Shown here piece after piece: positions 34,262 through 42,460 of a stretch of 64,000 bases of DNA; position 1 is the first letter of the stretch, and each line of letters starts with the position of its first letter. The DNA is from CAZEHS01 sp964649745 (GTDB lineage Bacteria > Bacillota > Clostridia > Peptostreptococcales > Acidaminobacteraceae), in assembly GCA_964649745.1 (NCBI GenBank), contig CAZYQI010000001.1, forward strand, positions 1-64,000. The letters run 5' to 3'. The position numbers and the translations under genes are program-made. The notes under the pieces were generated by a model. It ran no database searches, was not told where the DNA came from, and was given only the letters and a program-made list of their open reading frames with translations.

Positions 34262-35329
34262 CTAGTACCCGCGCAAACCGCGGATATCCTTCTTAACCTG
34301 CTCCACATCCACACAGCGGGTCAGTACGCTTTCCTCTGAAATGAGTCCTCGCCTGAACAAATCCACCAGGGCGAAGTCCATTGTCTGCATGCCCATTTTG
34401 TGTCCTGTCTGGATGGAGGTCATGATCTGGTGGGTTTTCCCTTCTCGGGTCAGATTTCGTATGGCACTGGACGCCAGCATGACCTCGAAGGCGCCTACTC
34501 GACCGGATTCACCCGCTTTGGCAATCAGCTGCTGGGATATGATGCCTTCAATAACCGCTGCCAGCTGCACACGGATCTGCTGCTGCTGATAAGGTGGGAA
34601 CACGTCGATGATCCGGTCGATGGTGTTGGCTGCCCCCATGGTATGCAGGGTGGAGAAAACAAGGTGTCCGGTTTCGGCAGCGGTGATGGCGGTGGAGATA
34701 GTTTCCAGGTCTCGCATTTCCCCCACAAGGATAACGTCGGGATCTTCCCGGAGGGCGGCCCGAAGGCCGTTGCCGAAGGTATGGGTATCACTGTTGACTT
34801 CCCGCTGGTTCACGATGGATTTCCCGTGCTGATGCAGGTATTCGATAGGATCCTCCAGGGTGATGATATGACAGTTACGTTCATGATTGATTTGTCCGAT
34901 CATAGCCGCCAGAGTCGTGGATTTGCCGCTTCCTGTGGGTCCTGTCACCAGGATCAGTCCCCGGGGTTTCCGGGCCAGCTCCCGAAGGCTGTCGGGCAGA
35001 CCCAACTCCTCGTAGGTGGGGATGGTCAGGTTCACCACACGTAGAGCAATGGCATAGCTGCCCCGCTGACGGTACACATTCACCCGAAAACGGCCATAGC
35101 CCTTGACGGAGTACGACAAATCGATTTCACCCACTGTATCCAGTTGGACCATCTGCTCGGCTGACAGAACCTGCTTTGACAGCTCAATGAGGTCGACGTG
35201 GCTGAGCAGTGTTTCACCTATGCGTATCAATTCCCCATCGATGCGCATAATTGGAGGTGAAGCTACTGTAAAATGCAGGTCGGAGGCCTTGTGCGAAAGG
35301 GCTTCCTTCATAAGGGCCAATACATCCAT
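34262..35329 (-). CDS. pilT: Pilus retraction ATPase PilT
   Basis: Hexameric ATPase that depolymerises the pilus. The 355-residue protein has Walker A GPTGSGKSTT, Asp box TLEDPIEYLH, Walker B ILVGEMRDLETI, His box GHLVFSTLHT, and the PilT family motif AIRNLTREGKTHQI. Presence of a normal PilT implies retractile pili (twitching or DNA uptake). It lies 12 bp after pilB. Confidence 0.96.
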   Translation of the reverse strand: MDVLALMKEALSHKASDLHFTVASPPIMRIDGELIRIGETLLSHVDLIELSKQVLSAEQMVQLDTVGEIDLSYSVKGYGRFRVNVYRQRGSYAIALRVVNLTIPTYEELGLPDSLRELARKPRGLILVTGPTGSGKSTTLAAMIGQINHERNCHIITLEDPIEYLHQHGKSIVNQREVNSDTHTFGNGLRAALREDPDVILVGEMRDLETISTAITAAETGHLVFSTLHTMGAANTIDRIIDVFPPYQQQQIRVQLAAVIEGIISQQLIAKAGESGRVGAFEVMLASSAIRNLTREGKTHQIMTSIQTGHKMGMQTMDFALVDLFRRGLISEESVLTRCVDVEQVKKDIRGLRGY

Positions 35330-35341
35330 GCTGTGAACCTC

Positions 35342-37021
35342 CTATTCTACATTATAGGTTAGACGGAACAGTTCATCGGTTGTAATAATACCCTGAAGGG
35401 CAAGTTTCACGCAGTTGTCCCGAAGGGTGGTCATTCCCTGAGCAACGGCAGTTTCCTTGATCACGTCGGTGGTCTGTCGGGTTTCAATCACTTCACGGAT
35501 TTTTTTCGTGATGGGCATCAGCTCGTGTATAGCCATCCGTCCGTTGTGTCCGGTTTGATTGCACAGGTTGCACCCTTCTCCGCGGTAAAGGGTATGGCCC
35601 TCCTCCACCCCAAGCGCCTGAGCCTCCAGGGCGTTGGCCGGGTAAGGCGCCTTGCAGTTGGTACAGATTTTCTTAACCAGCCGCTGGGCGATGATACCCA
35701 CAATGGAGCTGGAAAGCAGGTACGGTTCGATTCCCATATCCACCAACCGCGCAATGGTGGAGGAGGTATCGTTGGTGTGAACGGTACTGAGCACCAGATG
35801 GCCGGTTATGGCGGCCCGAACGGCGATCTGGGCGGTTTCGGCGTCTCGGATTTCCCCCACCATGATGATGTCGGGGTCCTGACGCAAAATGGACCGGAGG
35901 CCGCTGGCAAAGGTGAGGCCAGCCTTCACGTTCACCTGGGACTGGTTCACCCCGTCGAGGCGGTATTCCACCGGGTCTTCGATGGTGATAATGTTCTTAT
36001 TCACCGTATTCAGCTCGGAAAGCGCCGCATAAAGGGTGGTGGTTTTCCCGCTGCCGGTGGGGCCTGTTACAAGGATGATGCCGTACGGGTTCTTGATGAT
36101 TTTGTTGAATACGGTGATATTCTCCGGGGTAAATCCCAGCTGCTCCTTGGTCATTACCTCGCCGCTGCGATCCAGAAGCCGGATAACGATTTTTTCGCCG
36201 TGGACTGTGGGGATGGCTGAGATACGCATGTCGATGGGCTTGCCGTCCAGTTCCATCTCAACACGGCCATCCTGAGGAATCCGCTTTTCCGCAATGTCCA
36301 TTCGGCCCATGATCTTGATCCGGGTCACGATGGCAGCATGGCTGGAGCGGCCCGGAGCTATGCCCTCGGTGAGCTCCCCGTCGATACGGTAACGGATACG
36401 TACCTTGTCCTCCGCCGGTTCGATATGGATATCACTGGCCTTCAGCTTGGCAGCCTGGGCAATAACGGCCTGAACCAGCTTGACCACCGGCGCGTTGGCA
36501 ATTTTTTCAGAAAGCTCGTCATCCTCTTCCGTTACGTAGTCCAGATTATAGTTTTCGCTGAACTCCTCCAGGGCCTTTTGAGCATTGATTTTCTGATAAA
36601 ACTGATTGATGGCGGATTCGATATCATGGTAGGTGGATATAACCGGCTCCACATCAAGGCCTGTGGCCACCTTCACATCATCAATGGCGAAGATGTTCAG
36701 AGGATCCGACATGGCCACGATGATCTTGTTGCGGTCCAACCGGATGGGAATCAGATTGTGCTTACGGGCTAACCGTTCATTAATAAGGAAGGGGGCTGAG
36801 CTTTCAATGGTGTAGGTGTCAAGATCGATGCTTGTGATCCCCAGCTGCATTTCAAGGATCCGCATAATCTGATGCTCATCGGCAAAGCCTTCGTCTACCA
36901 GTATTCTTCCCAGCTTTTTATTGGTTTGCTGTTGAAGCACCAGGGCTTCTGTCAGCTGTTCCATTGTGATGATCATATTCTCAACCAGTATGTCACCAAG
37001 CTTTTTGTTCTTTTCAATCAT
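35342..37021 (-). CDS. pilB: Pilus extension ATPase PilB with MshEN-like N-terminus
   Basis: Hexameric ATPase driving pilus polymerisation. C-terminal ATPase: Walker A GPTGSGKTTT, TIEDPVEY, Walker B MVGEIRDAET, GHLVLSTVHT and the zinc tetracysteine CTNC/CNLC. The N-terminus has two MshEN-type repeats (KLGDILVENMIITMEQL, KLGRILVDEGFADEHQI) of the kind that bind c-di-GMP in some homologs, with Lys in place of the usual first Arg. First gene of the pilus operon. ATG 37021 has better RBS spacing than ATG 37027. Confidence 0.95.
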   Translation of the reverse strand: MIEKNKKLGDILVENMIITMEQLTEALVLQQQTNKKLGRILVDEGFADEHQIMRILEMQLGITSIDLDTYTIESSAPFLINERLARKHNLIPIRLDRNKIIVAMSDPLNIFAIDDVKVATGLDVEPVISTYHDIESAINQFYQKINAQKALEEFSENYNLDYVTEEDDELSEKIANAPVVKLVQAVIAQAAKLKASDIHIEPAEDKVRIRYRIDGELTEGIAPGRSSHAAIVTRIKIMGRMDIAEKRIPQDGRVEMELDGKPIDMRISAIPTVHGEKIVIRLLDRSGEVMTKEQLGFTPENITVFNKIIKNPYGIILVTGPTGSGKTTTLYAALSELNTVNKNIITIEDPVEYRLDGVNQSQVNVKAGLTFASGLRSILRQDPDIIMVGEIRDAETAQIAVRAAITGHLVLSTVHTNDTSSTIARLVDMGIEPYLLSSSIVGIIAQRLVKKICTNCKAPYPANALEAQALGVEEGHTLYRGEGCNLCNQTGHNGRMAIHELMPITKKIREVIETRQTTDVIKETAVAQGMTTLRDNCVKLALQGIITTDELFRLTYNVE

Positions 37022-37111
37022 CCCCATCGGCCCCTTTTGCTGTCAGATAATCATGCTGTTTTACTACCCCAGACCCGTTCAAAATATTCAGTCTATTTAT
37101 TTTTTGCAAAT

Positions 37112-37138
37112 AAAAAAGCTAACAGTGAAACTGTTAGC
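37112..37138 (-). terminator. Intrinsic terminator in the pilus operon leader
   Basis: Minus strand GCTAACAGT, loop TTC, ACTGTTAGC (perfect 9-bp stem) followed by six U and more A/U. It lies about 90 bp before pilB and about 110 bp after the promoter, so it would attenuate the whole pilus operon unless prevented from forming. Confidence 0.85.
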
Positions 37139-37205
37139 CGGTTACGCCCCGCATCCACCCGACTCGAGGCGTCCATTCGTGAGTCGGATTTCGTTTGCTC
37201 TAACG
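37112..37205 (-). ncRNA. Candidate cis-regulatory switch RNA upstream of pilB
   Basis: Seen on the minus strand: a perfect 7-bp hairpin CCGACTC (37181-37187) / GAGTCGG (37159-37165). Its loop segment ACGCCTC (37166-37172) can pair with GGGGCGT (37144-37150), which gives a pseudoknot. A closing helix GTTAG (37200-37204) / CTAAC (37133-37137) uses bases of the terminator stem, so the two are mutually exclusive. This is the layout of a transcriptional ON switch. It shares scattered motifs with c-di-GMP riboswitches but fits no class I know. Confidence 0.6.
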
Positions 37206-37253
37206 ATATGTAAATCTTTAGAAATTATTAAGTTTTACTTAACTTCATGTTCG

Positions 37254-37281
37254 ATTATACACGAATATCCAGCAATTTCAA
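37254..37281 (-). promoter_or_regulatory. Predicted sigma-A promoter of the pilus operon
   Basis: Minus strand TTGAAA (37276-37281), 16-bp spacer and a perfect TATAAT (37254-37259). Transcription would begin near 37247, giving a leader of about 225 bases that contains the switch-like RNA and terminator. Confidence 0.7.
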
Positions 37282-37598
37282 TACATAGAGCAAATATATT
37301 ATGTAAGGAACCGGAAAAAAACGCCTGTATTCCTATTGACAAATATTGTTTTGTAAATTTTCGGTTTTCCAGTGTCTCAAGTATATTCCATCCCATTGCG
37401 CTGTGCAAGGATAATGCTAAATTATTTATTAGAATTTTGCATATCATATACATACTTTTAACAAAACTCATTGTATCACAAACTATTTAACTACTCACTT
37501 ACCAAAAATGACGATAAGAATACCGAATGTGACATTACATGTAGAACAAGGGGTCCGTTTTCTGGTAGAATGGCTTTAGAGTTTCATGGGGGTGCTGA
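37282..37598. other. AT-rich divergent intergenic region
   Basis: About 320 bp between the pilus promoter and the plus-strand muralytic gene, clearly richer in A/T than the surroundings. No gene was recognised; a short frame at 37235-37471 lacks a ribosome site. A -10-like TAGAAT occurs near 37567 without a good -35. Confidence 0.4.
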
Positions 37599-38822
37599 AT
37601 GAGTGCTGATTTCAGACAATTGATGTCTAAGCCCGTAATCCGACTGGAGGATGTCTCCACGCTGAGGGCACATATAGAACAACGTCATCCTGATTACGAT
37701 TCACATATGCGGGCAGAGCTTATGGCGGAAGGCATCAACCGGATGCTGGATTCTGCCATGACCGGCCTGGAGGGCCTGGACCGGGATGGCATTAAGAAAA
37801 AACTGATATCGGAGCAGCTGATAGGCAGCCGACAGTCGGTACTGAAGATGGATGTGCTGAACCGGATTCTGGCTCTGGATCTTAAGCCGGAGCAGCTGAT
37901 GGCTAAAACCTGGGGCTGGTACGTTCTGAATACCGGCCATTCGGTGACGCTTTCCGATTTCATTGAACAGACATCGCCCTATATCCCCCATTCGGTTCGA
38001 GAGGCATTGAAAGCCAACGCGGTGAGAAACACAACCTATCAGGCTGCCACCCGAAACGGGGCCCCTGAAGCCGAGGTTCCTTTTGAGGAAGAAATTCCGT
38101 CTGTTGAAAATAGCACTGATACTGCCAGCCAGGGAGATTATTCCGGCCTTCATCGCCTGCATATGCAAGAACGGCTTAACCGGATAAAAACCTATAAACT
38201 GACCCCAAAGGGCAGATTGGCCCTCGGCGGGGTTGCGGGGGTTCTTGTTTTTTGCTGCTCCTTCCCTTTTCTGATACACCATCTGCCGAACTCTCTGGAG
38301 GCCCCCGGGAAAACCAGCGCCCCCTTTGTTCCCCCTCAGGAATACCGGCCGGCTGCAGCAAAGCCCTACACTGTACCGGGTTCTTTGGATAAACCCCACT
38401 ATCTTCAGTACCAGAACGTAAGCGTTGAAAAGCTCAAGTCCTATCTGGAGCGGAAGAACTCCATGCTGCTTACCAGCGACTATCTGGATCAGCTGCTGGC
38501 CTACAGCTATGAAAAGAACATTAACCCCTTACTGCTGATTGCCATTATCGGTCAGGAACAGAACTACGTTCCTTCCGGACACCGCTATGCTCCTCAGATG
38601 ATTCAGAACCCCTTCAATATTTACGGGAGCTGGGAAACCCATCCGGTGGGCTTTACCGCTTCTATGAAGGAGGCCTGCTATACCATCAATGCGGCCCTGA
38701 ATCAGCGGGAGCTTTATACAGACCCCTTCGTTCTCATCAATACGCGCTATGCCCAGGACCCTAACTGGTATCTGGGGGTTAAGGTGATTTTCAGGGATCT
38801 GATGGCCTTTGCCGGGGAGTGA
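37599..38822 (+). CDS. Membrane-anchored putative cell-wall hydrolase
   Basis: A 407-residue protein not assigned to a named family. Residues 1-200 are cytoplasmic and helical; about 206-228 is one membrane segment (ALGGVAGVLVFCCSFPFLI); then a Pro-rich linker and an outside domain (about 290-407) with NPLLLIAIIGQEQNYVPSGH, NPFNIYGSWE and a terminal helix, resembling glucosaminidase/lysozyme-like folds with Glu in GQEQN as candidate acid. Transcribed away from pilB, so a role in opening peptidoglycan for pili is possible (inference). RBS GGGGGTG. Confidence 0.6.
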   Translation: MSADFRQLMSKPVIRLEDVSTLRAHIEQRHPDYDSHMRAELMAEGINRMLDSAMTGLEGLDRDGIKKKLISEQLIGSRQSVLKMDVLNRILALDLKPEQLMAKTWGWYVLNTGHSVTLSDFIEQTSPYIPHSVREALKANAVRNTTYQAATRNGAPEAEVPFEEEIPSVENSTDTASQGDYSGLHRLHMQERLNRIKTYKLTPKGRLALGGVAGVLVFCCSFPFLIHHLPNSLEAPGKTSAPFVPPQEYRPAAAKPYTVPGSLDKPHYLQYQNVSVEKLKSYLERKNSMLLTSDYLDQLLAYSYEKNINPLLLIAIIGQEQNYVPSGHRYAPQMIQNPFNIYGSWETHPVGFTASMKEACYTINAALNQRELYTDPFVLINTRYAQDPNWYLGVKVIFRDLMAFAGE

Positions 38823-38868
38823 TTCCCGGGGAGCGTTGAACCTAAAAGATGTAACAAAAAAGACTATA

Positions 38869-38944
38869 GCCACGGATTACACGGATGGCCACGGATAATA
38901 AGACATTGAAAATCTTATCCGTGCCAATCTGTGTGATCCGTGGC
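38869..38944. repeat. Intergenic palindrome (CACGGAT family), copy 1
   Basis: Arms GCCACGGATTACACGGAT and the near reverse complement ending GATCCGTGGC, with an inner inverted TTATCCGTG/CACGGATAA. Same layout as 45571-45719. Lies after the plus-strand gene and before the DUF2442 gene. Confidence 0.7.
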
Positions 38945-38991
38945 TAGTTTTAATTTTGCCCTTATCATCGTTCAATAACAGAAACGAAAAA

Positions 38992-39279
38992 CTATGCAAT
39001 CTTATCTAAACTTGCTTTTATACTCTCAGAGTAAATTGTGTCCGGGCACAGGTCTATGCAGTATGACGTATCCCGATTTCCTGAAATATCCCATGCCAAT
39101 GTACCGTTCATAATCGTACATAAGCTCTTGAATAGTGAAAGTTCATGTATTTTTTCAAAAACTCCATTCCTATCAAGAATCCACGAACAATCATAAAGCT
39201 TGATTTCACCTGTGTCATAAAACAAATATACAGAATAAGAATCTGTTGGAATAACTTGAAACAACTTTGGTCTGTCCAT
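38992..39279 (-). CDS. DUF2442 domain protein
   Basis: A 95-residue protein matching the DUF2442 pattern (KLFQVIPTDSYSVYLFYDTGEIKLYDCSWIL... ending LCPDTIYSES). Members often sit beside DUF4160 proteins, forming predicted toxin-antitoxin pairs with DUF2442 as the likely antitoxin. Here it follows the DUF4160 gene by 12 bp. No catalytic motif is visible. Confidence 0.8.
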   Translation of the reverse strand: MDRPKLFQVIPTDSYSVYLFYDTGEIKLYDCSWILDRNGVFEKIHELSLFKSLCTIMNGTLAWDISGNRDTSYCIDLCPDTIYSESIKASLDKIA

Positions 39280-39291
39280 GGTATCACCTCT

Positions 39292-39552
39292 TTAAACCAA
39301 AGGATCAATTTTATGAAAACCTACTCCTGCCATTAGGTCGTTCCAGTTTTGAATAAGCTCTTCTTTGTGAATTTCATACCAGGCCAAAACAAGCCTAGCT
39401 TGTTTTGATGGCAATGCGCCCTTAATGAAAGCACCTTCAATTAAATCAAATTGAGCTTCAACACCGTTGTACGTTGCGTGAAAATGTGGTGGATTATGTT
39501 CATCAAAGTACATCGTGATTACGATTCCGTAAAATCGAGAAACTTCAGGCAC
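39292..39552 (-). CDS. DUF4160 domain protein
   Basis: An 86-residue protein with the DUF4160 signature GIVITMYFDEHNPPHFHATY, then LPSKQARLVLAWYEIHKEEL. The HxPPHFHA segment is the family hallmark. GTG 39552 is chosen because GAGGGGATG lies upstream; an ATG at 39588 is too far upstream and would overlap the promoter. With DUF2442 it forms a probable toxin-antitoxin pair; toxicity is inferred from the pairing only. Confidence 0.82.
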   Translation of the reverse strand: MPEVSRFYGIVITMYFDEHNPPHFHATYNGVEAQFDLIEGAFIKGALPSKQARLVLAWYEIHKEELIQNWNDLMAGVGFHKIDPLV

Positions 39553-39574
39553 TAAATCACATCCCCTCAACACA

Positions 39575-39603
39575 ATTATACCGCTCATGACCCTTCAGTG
39601 CAA
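39575..39603 (-). promoter_or_regulatory. Predicted sigma-A promoter of the DUF4160/DUF2442 pair
   Basis: Minus strand TTGCAC (39598-39603), exactly 17-bp spacer and TATAAT (39575-39580), about 22 bp before the GTG start. A weak hairpin (AGGTGTG/CACGCCT, near 39614-39632) between udk and this promoter may end udk transcription. Confidence 0.65.
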
Positions 39604-39652
39604 TCAACCTCCTAAAGGCGTGTCAGACACACCTCAGTATCCCAATAACTGT

Positions 39653-40282
39653 TCACTCCGCCGTTTCCGACAATCGATTCTTGATGGTGGCAACCATAAC
39701 ATCGATGGCCACTTTATTGTGACCCCCTTCCGGGATGATGATGTCGGCGAATTTTTTGGTGGGCTCGATAAATACATCGTGGGCGGGTTTAACGGTTTTA
39801 ATATACTGATTGATGACGGAATCCAGTGTGCGGCCCCGGTCGTGGATATCCCTTTTTATGCGGCGAACAACCCGGAGGTCCGGGTCGGTATCAACGAAAA
39901 TCTTGATATCCATGAGGTTGCGCAGCCGTTCATCCTCCAATATAAGGATCCCCTCCAGAATGATGATATCCTTGGGGTACACCGTGTGGGTAGTGGTTTC
40001 CCGGGTGTGGATGGTAAAATCGTAGGATGGCTTTTCAATGGGCTGATTGTTGAGGAGTGTTTTAATATGCTCCACCAGCAGCTCTGTATCGAAGGCGAAA
40101 GGATGGTCGTAGTTGGTTTTAACGCGTTCCTCCAGGGGCAGGTGGGTCTGATCCTTGTAATAGGCATCCTGCTCCAGAATGGAGATGTTCTTTTCCGGCA
40201 GGGATCTGAAGATGGCCTTGGCCACGGTGCTTTTGCCTGAACCGGTTCCTCCTGCAATACCAATCAGTACGGGTTTACGCAT
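39653..40282 (-). CDS. udk: Uridine kinase
   Basis: Phosphorylates uridine and cytidine with GTP/ATP in pyrimidine salvage. The 209-residue P-loop protein has GIAGGTGSGKSTVA, DAYYKDQTHL, YDHPFAFDTELL and DIKIFVDTDPDLRVVRRIKRD. RBS AAAGGA. The order mltG-trmR-trhP-udk matches Bacillus yrrL-yrrM-yrrN/O-udk, although here a repeat of about 200 bp separates udk from trhP. Confidence 0.96.
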   Translation of the reverse strand: MRKPVLIGIAGGTGSGKSTVAKAIFRSLPEKNISILEQDAYYKDQTHLPLEERVKTNYDHPFAFDTELLVEHIKTLLNNQPIEKPSYDFTIHTRETTTHTVYPKDIIILEGILILEDERLRNLMDIKIFVDTDPDLRVVRRIKRDIHDRGRTLDSVINQYIKTVKPAHDVFIEPTKKFADIIIPEGGHNKVAIDVMVATIKNRLSETAE

Positions 40283-40324
40283 GATGTGATCCTTTCGTTT
40301 TTCGTAATATAAAGCTAGTGCATT

Positions 40325-40522
40325 ACTCCCACCGTCAGCTTCGCTGCCACCTCCCTTAAGCAGACTGCCAAAATTTTAGATTTTGTGCAGGTCGCTTATG
40401 TCGCAGGCTCGAAACGCTTCAAAATCTTGATTTTGTTAAGCGTTTCCGAGACAAGGGCCAGGGAGGTCAAGATTGGTTCATCTCCCTCTTGAGGGGGATG
40501 TCACGGAGTGACAGGGGGAGTT
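40325..40522. repeat. Palindromic repeat (GGGGGAGTT family), copy C with nested insertion
   Basis: Outer sequence matches copies B and D (starts ACTCCCACCGTCAGCTTCGC, ends GTGACAGGGGGAGTT), but at the centre, between CCTCCCT and AGGGAGGTC, about 103 extra bases are present (roughly 40357-40459). The insert has its own hairpin: GAAACGCTT ... AAGCGTTTC with inner CAAAATC/GATTTTG. Confidence 0.75.
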
Positions 40523-40536
40523 CTTTAGTTTTTTTA

Positions 40537-41766
40537 CTAATTCGCACGTTTCCGCAAAATATCCATGGCCTCTACCCGCTTATCCATGGGTATACGAACC
40601 ATTTGCTGGGGATGGGGGGCGGTTTCCTGACTGTTACCCTCCAGGTCGGTGATGGAAACAACTTTGATGGTCTCATCGTTAAAATCGTTCCGCATCAGCT
40701 CCAGGGTATCCCCTACTCTGAAATGGTTTCGCTGCTCGATCAGGGCTGTGCGGGTTTCTTCATCCCAGCTTTGTACAATCCCTACGATATCATAGTCCCG
40801 TATATAGCTGGCGCTGTTGTAGGTTTGGGCGTTATCATCGGCCTTGCCGAAATAGAAGCCCGTGGTGAATTCCCGGTGGCTGGCCTTGTTCACTTCTTCC
40901 ATCCACAGGGGATTGAATGTATAGTTTTCCGGATCCCGGTAGTAGGCGTCGATGGCGGCTCGGTAGGCCCGTACCACGGTGGCCACATAGTATGCGCTTT
41001 TCACCCTGCCCTCGATTTTAAGGCTGCCAAGACCGGCTCCAATAAGCTCCGGCAGGTGTCCGATCATGCAGAGATCCTTGGAATTATAGATATAGGTTCC
41101 CCGGGCATCCTCTTCGATGGGAAGGTATTCCCCAGGGCGTTTTTCTTCCACAAGGGCGTATTTCCAGCGGCACGGATGGGCACAGGCCCCCTGATTGGCA
41201 TCTCTGCCAGTCATATAGTTGCTGAGAAGACAGCGGCCCGAATAGGATATGCACATGGCGCCGTGAATGAAGGCTTCCAGCTCCAGTGTTTCCGGGGTTT
41301 TTCCCCGGATTTCGCTGATCTCTGTCAAGGAAAGCTCCCGGGCCAGTACGATGCGCTTCACACCCTGTTTATGCCAGAAGATGGCCGAGCTTTTATTGGT
41401 GGTGTTGGCCTGGGTGCTAAGATGTACCGGCACCTCCGGAAGCACTTCTCTGGCGGCCATCAGGGTGCCGGGATCGGAAAGGATAAGGCCGTCCAGGGGC
41501 AGCCCCTTCAGCTCTTCCAGATAGGCATAGAGACGGTCGATATCCTCGTTGTGGGGAATGATGTTCAGGGTGAGGTAAACCTTTTTACCCCGCTGGTGGG
41601 CATAATCAAGAGCCTCCTGAATGGATGCCACCGAGAAGTTGCGGGAGGCCGTTCGGAGCCCGAAGCTTTCACCGCCCAGATATACGGCATCCGCACCGTA
41701 ATGCAGGGCAAATTTGAGTTTTTCCATATCACCGGCCGGGGCCAGCAGTTCGATTCGGTTTGTCAT
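40537..41766 (-). CDS. trhP: U32-family tRNA hydroxylation protein
   Basis: A 409-residue U32 'peptidase' family protein with N-terminal ELLAPAGDMEKLKFALHYGADAVYLGG, HLSTQANTTN and the cysteine region YSGRCLLSNYMTGRDANQGACAHPCRW that ligates an Fe-S cluster. Firmicute members next to trmR form 5-hydroxyuridine at tRNA position 34; context supports that role over proteolysis. Bacillus has two such genes, here there is one. Start at 41766 after AAGGAG; the longer frame to 41811 overlaps trmR. Confidence 0.9.
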   Translation of the reverse strand: MTNRIELLAPAGDMEKLKFALHYGADAVYLGGESFGLRTASRNFSVASIQEALDYAHQRGKKVYLTLNIIPHNEDIDRLYAYLEELKGLPLDGLILSDPGTLMAAREVLPEVPVHLSTQANTTNKSSAIFWHKQGVKRIVLARELSLTEISEIRGKTPETLELEAFIHGAMCISYSGRCLLSNYMTGRDANQGACAHPCRWKYALVEEKRPGEYLPIEEDARGTYIYNSKDLCMIGHLPELIGAGLGSLKIEGRVKSAYYVATVVRAYRAAIDAYYRDPENYTFNPLWMEEVNKASHREFTTGFYFGKADDNAQTYNSASYIRDYDIVGIVQSWDEETRTALIEQRNHFRVGDTLELMRNDFNDETIKVVSITDLEGNSQETAPHPQQMVRIPMDKRVEAMDILRKRAN

Positions 41767-41776
41767 TGTTTGCTCC

Positions 41777-42460
41777 TTATCTGCCCTTATACACACTGAT
41801 CGCCATGCCATCCCCCAAGGGCAGCAGGGCTGTGTCGTAGGGCCCGTCCTTCATCAGGTAGTCCATAAAGGTACGCATGCGCTTGACGATGGTTCTTTTT
41901 CGCCGTTTCACCATGGTATCGCTGGCGATCATGCCTCTGAACAGCACGTTGTCCGACAGGATGATGGCCCCCGGAGCCAGCATAGGTTCTATAATTTCCA
42001 TAAAGCGCAGGTATTGCCCCTTGGCGCCGTCCATAAAGACAAGGTCGAAGGGGCCCTCAAGGCCTGGCAGAACGTCCAGGGCATCCCCCAGGTGCTGCTT
42101 CACTCTGGAATCCAAGCCAAGGGCTTTAAGGTTCTCGGCGGCTTCATGATAGGAATCCTCTCGGATTTCAATGGTTTCAACTATTCCATCTGGAGAAAGG
42201 CCCTGGGCGAAGATGGCGGTGGAGTAGCCGATGGCGGTGCCGATCTCCAAAACATGATGGAAGGGCCTTGTCTTCATAAATATCTGAAGCCATCTGGCCA
42301 CCTCCGGCTGTACGATGGGGATATGCCGCGAATCGGCTTCCCGGACCATTTCAGCCAGCTTTCCCTCATGCTCGGGGATCAATGCGCGAATATATTCCAC
42401 AATAAAGGGGGCGTTGATAGCCCCCTCATGAATTTCTGTTTGCTGCGGTTCCGGGTTCAT
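41777..42460 (-). CDS. trmR: tRNA 5-hydroxyuridine methyltransferase TrmR (class I SAM-dependent)
   Basis: A 227-residue catechol-type O-methyltransferase fold: VLEIGTAIGYSTAIFAQ (SAM site), GDALDVLPGLEGPFDLVFMDGAKGQY, ILSDNVLFRGM. In Bacillus the ortholog YrrM methylates 5-hydroxyuridine in tRNA to mo5U, and the downstream U32 gene supplies the hydroxyl group. The start overlaps the mltG stop by four bases (ATGA). Confidence 0.9.
   Translation of the reverse strand: MNPEPQQTEIHEGAINAPFIVEYIRALIPEHEGKLAEMVREADSRHIPIVQPEVARWLQIFMKTRPFHHVLEIGTAIGYSTAIFAQGLSPDGIVETIEIREDSYHEAAENLKALGLDSRVKQHLGDALDVLPGLEGPFDLVFMDGAKGQYLRFMEIIEPMLAPGAIILSDNVLFRGMIASDTMVKRRKRTIVKRMRTFMDYLMKDGPYDTALLPLGDGMAISVYKGR

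Noticed and set aside
37112..37205. The pilB leader as a standard c-di-GMP-I (GEMM) riboswitch
   Set aside because: It has AGCAAAC, GGACGC and a GGGGCGTAACC-like tail, but GGACGC is not followed by AAAGCC and the inner stem expected between them does not form. A known class cannot be claimed.
40489..41799. Long plus-strand frame of 436 codons opposite trhP
   Set aside because: Starts inside a palindromic repeat (MRGMSRSDRGSS) and is the antisense shadow of a well-supported U32 gene.
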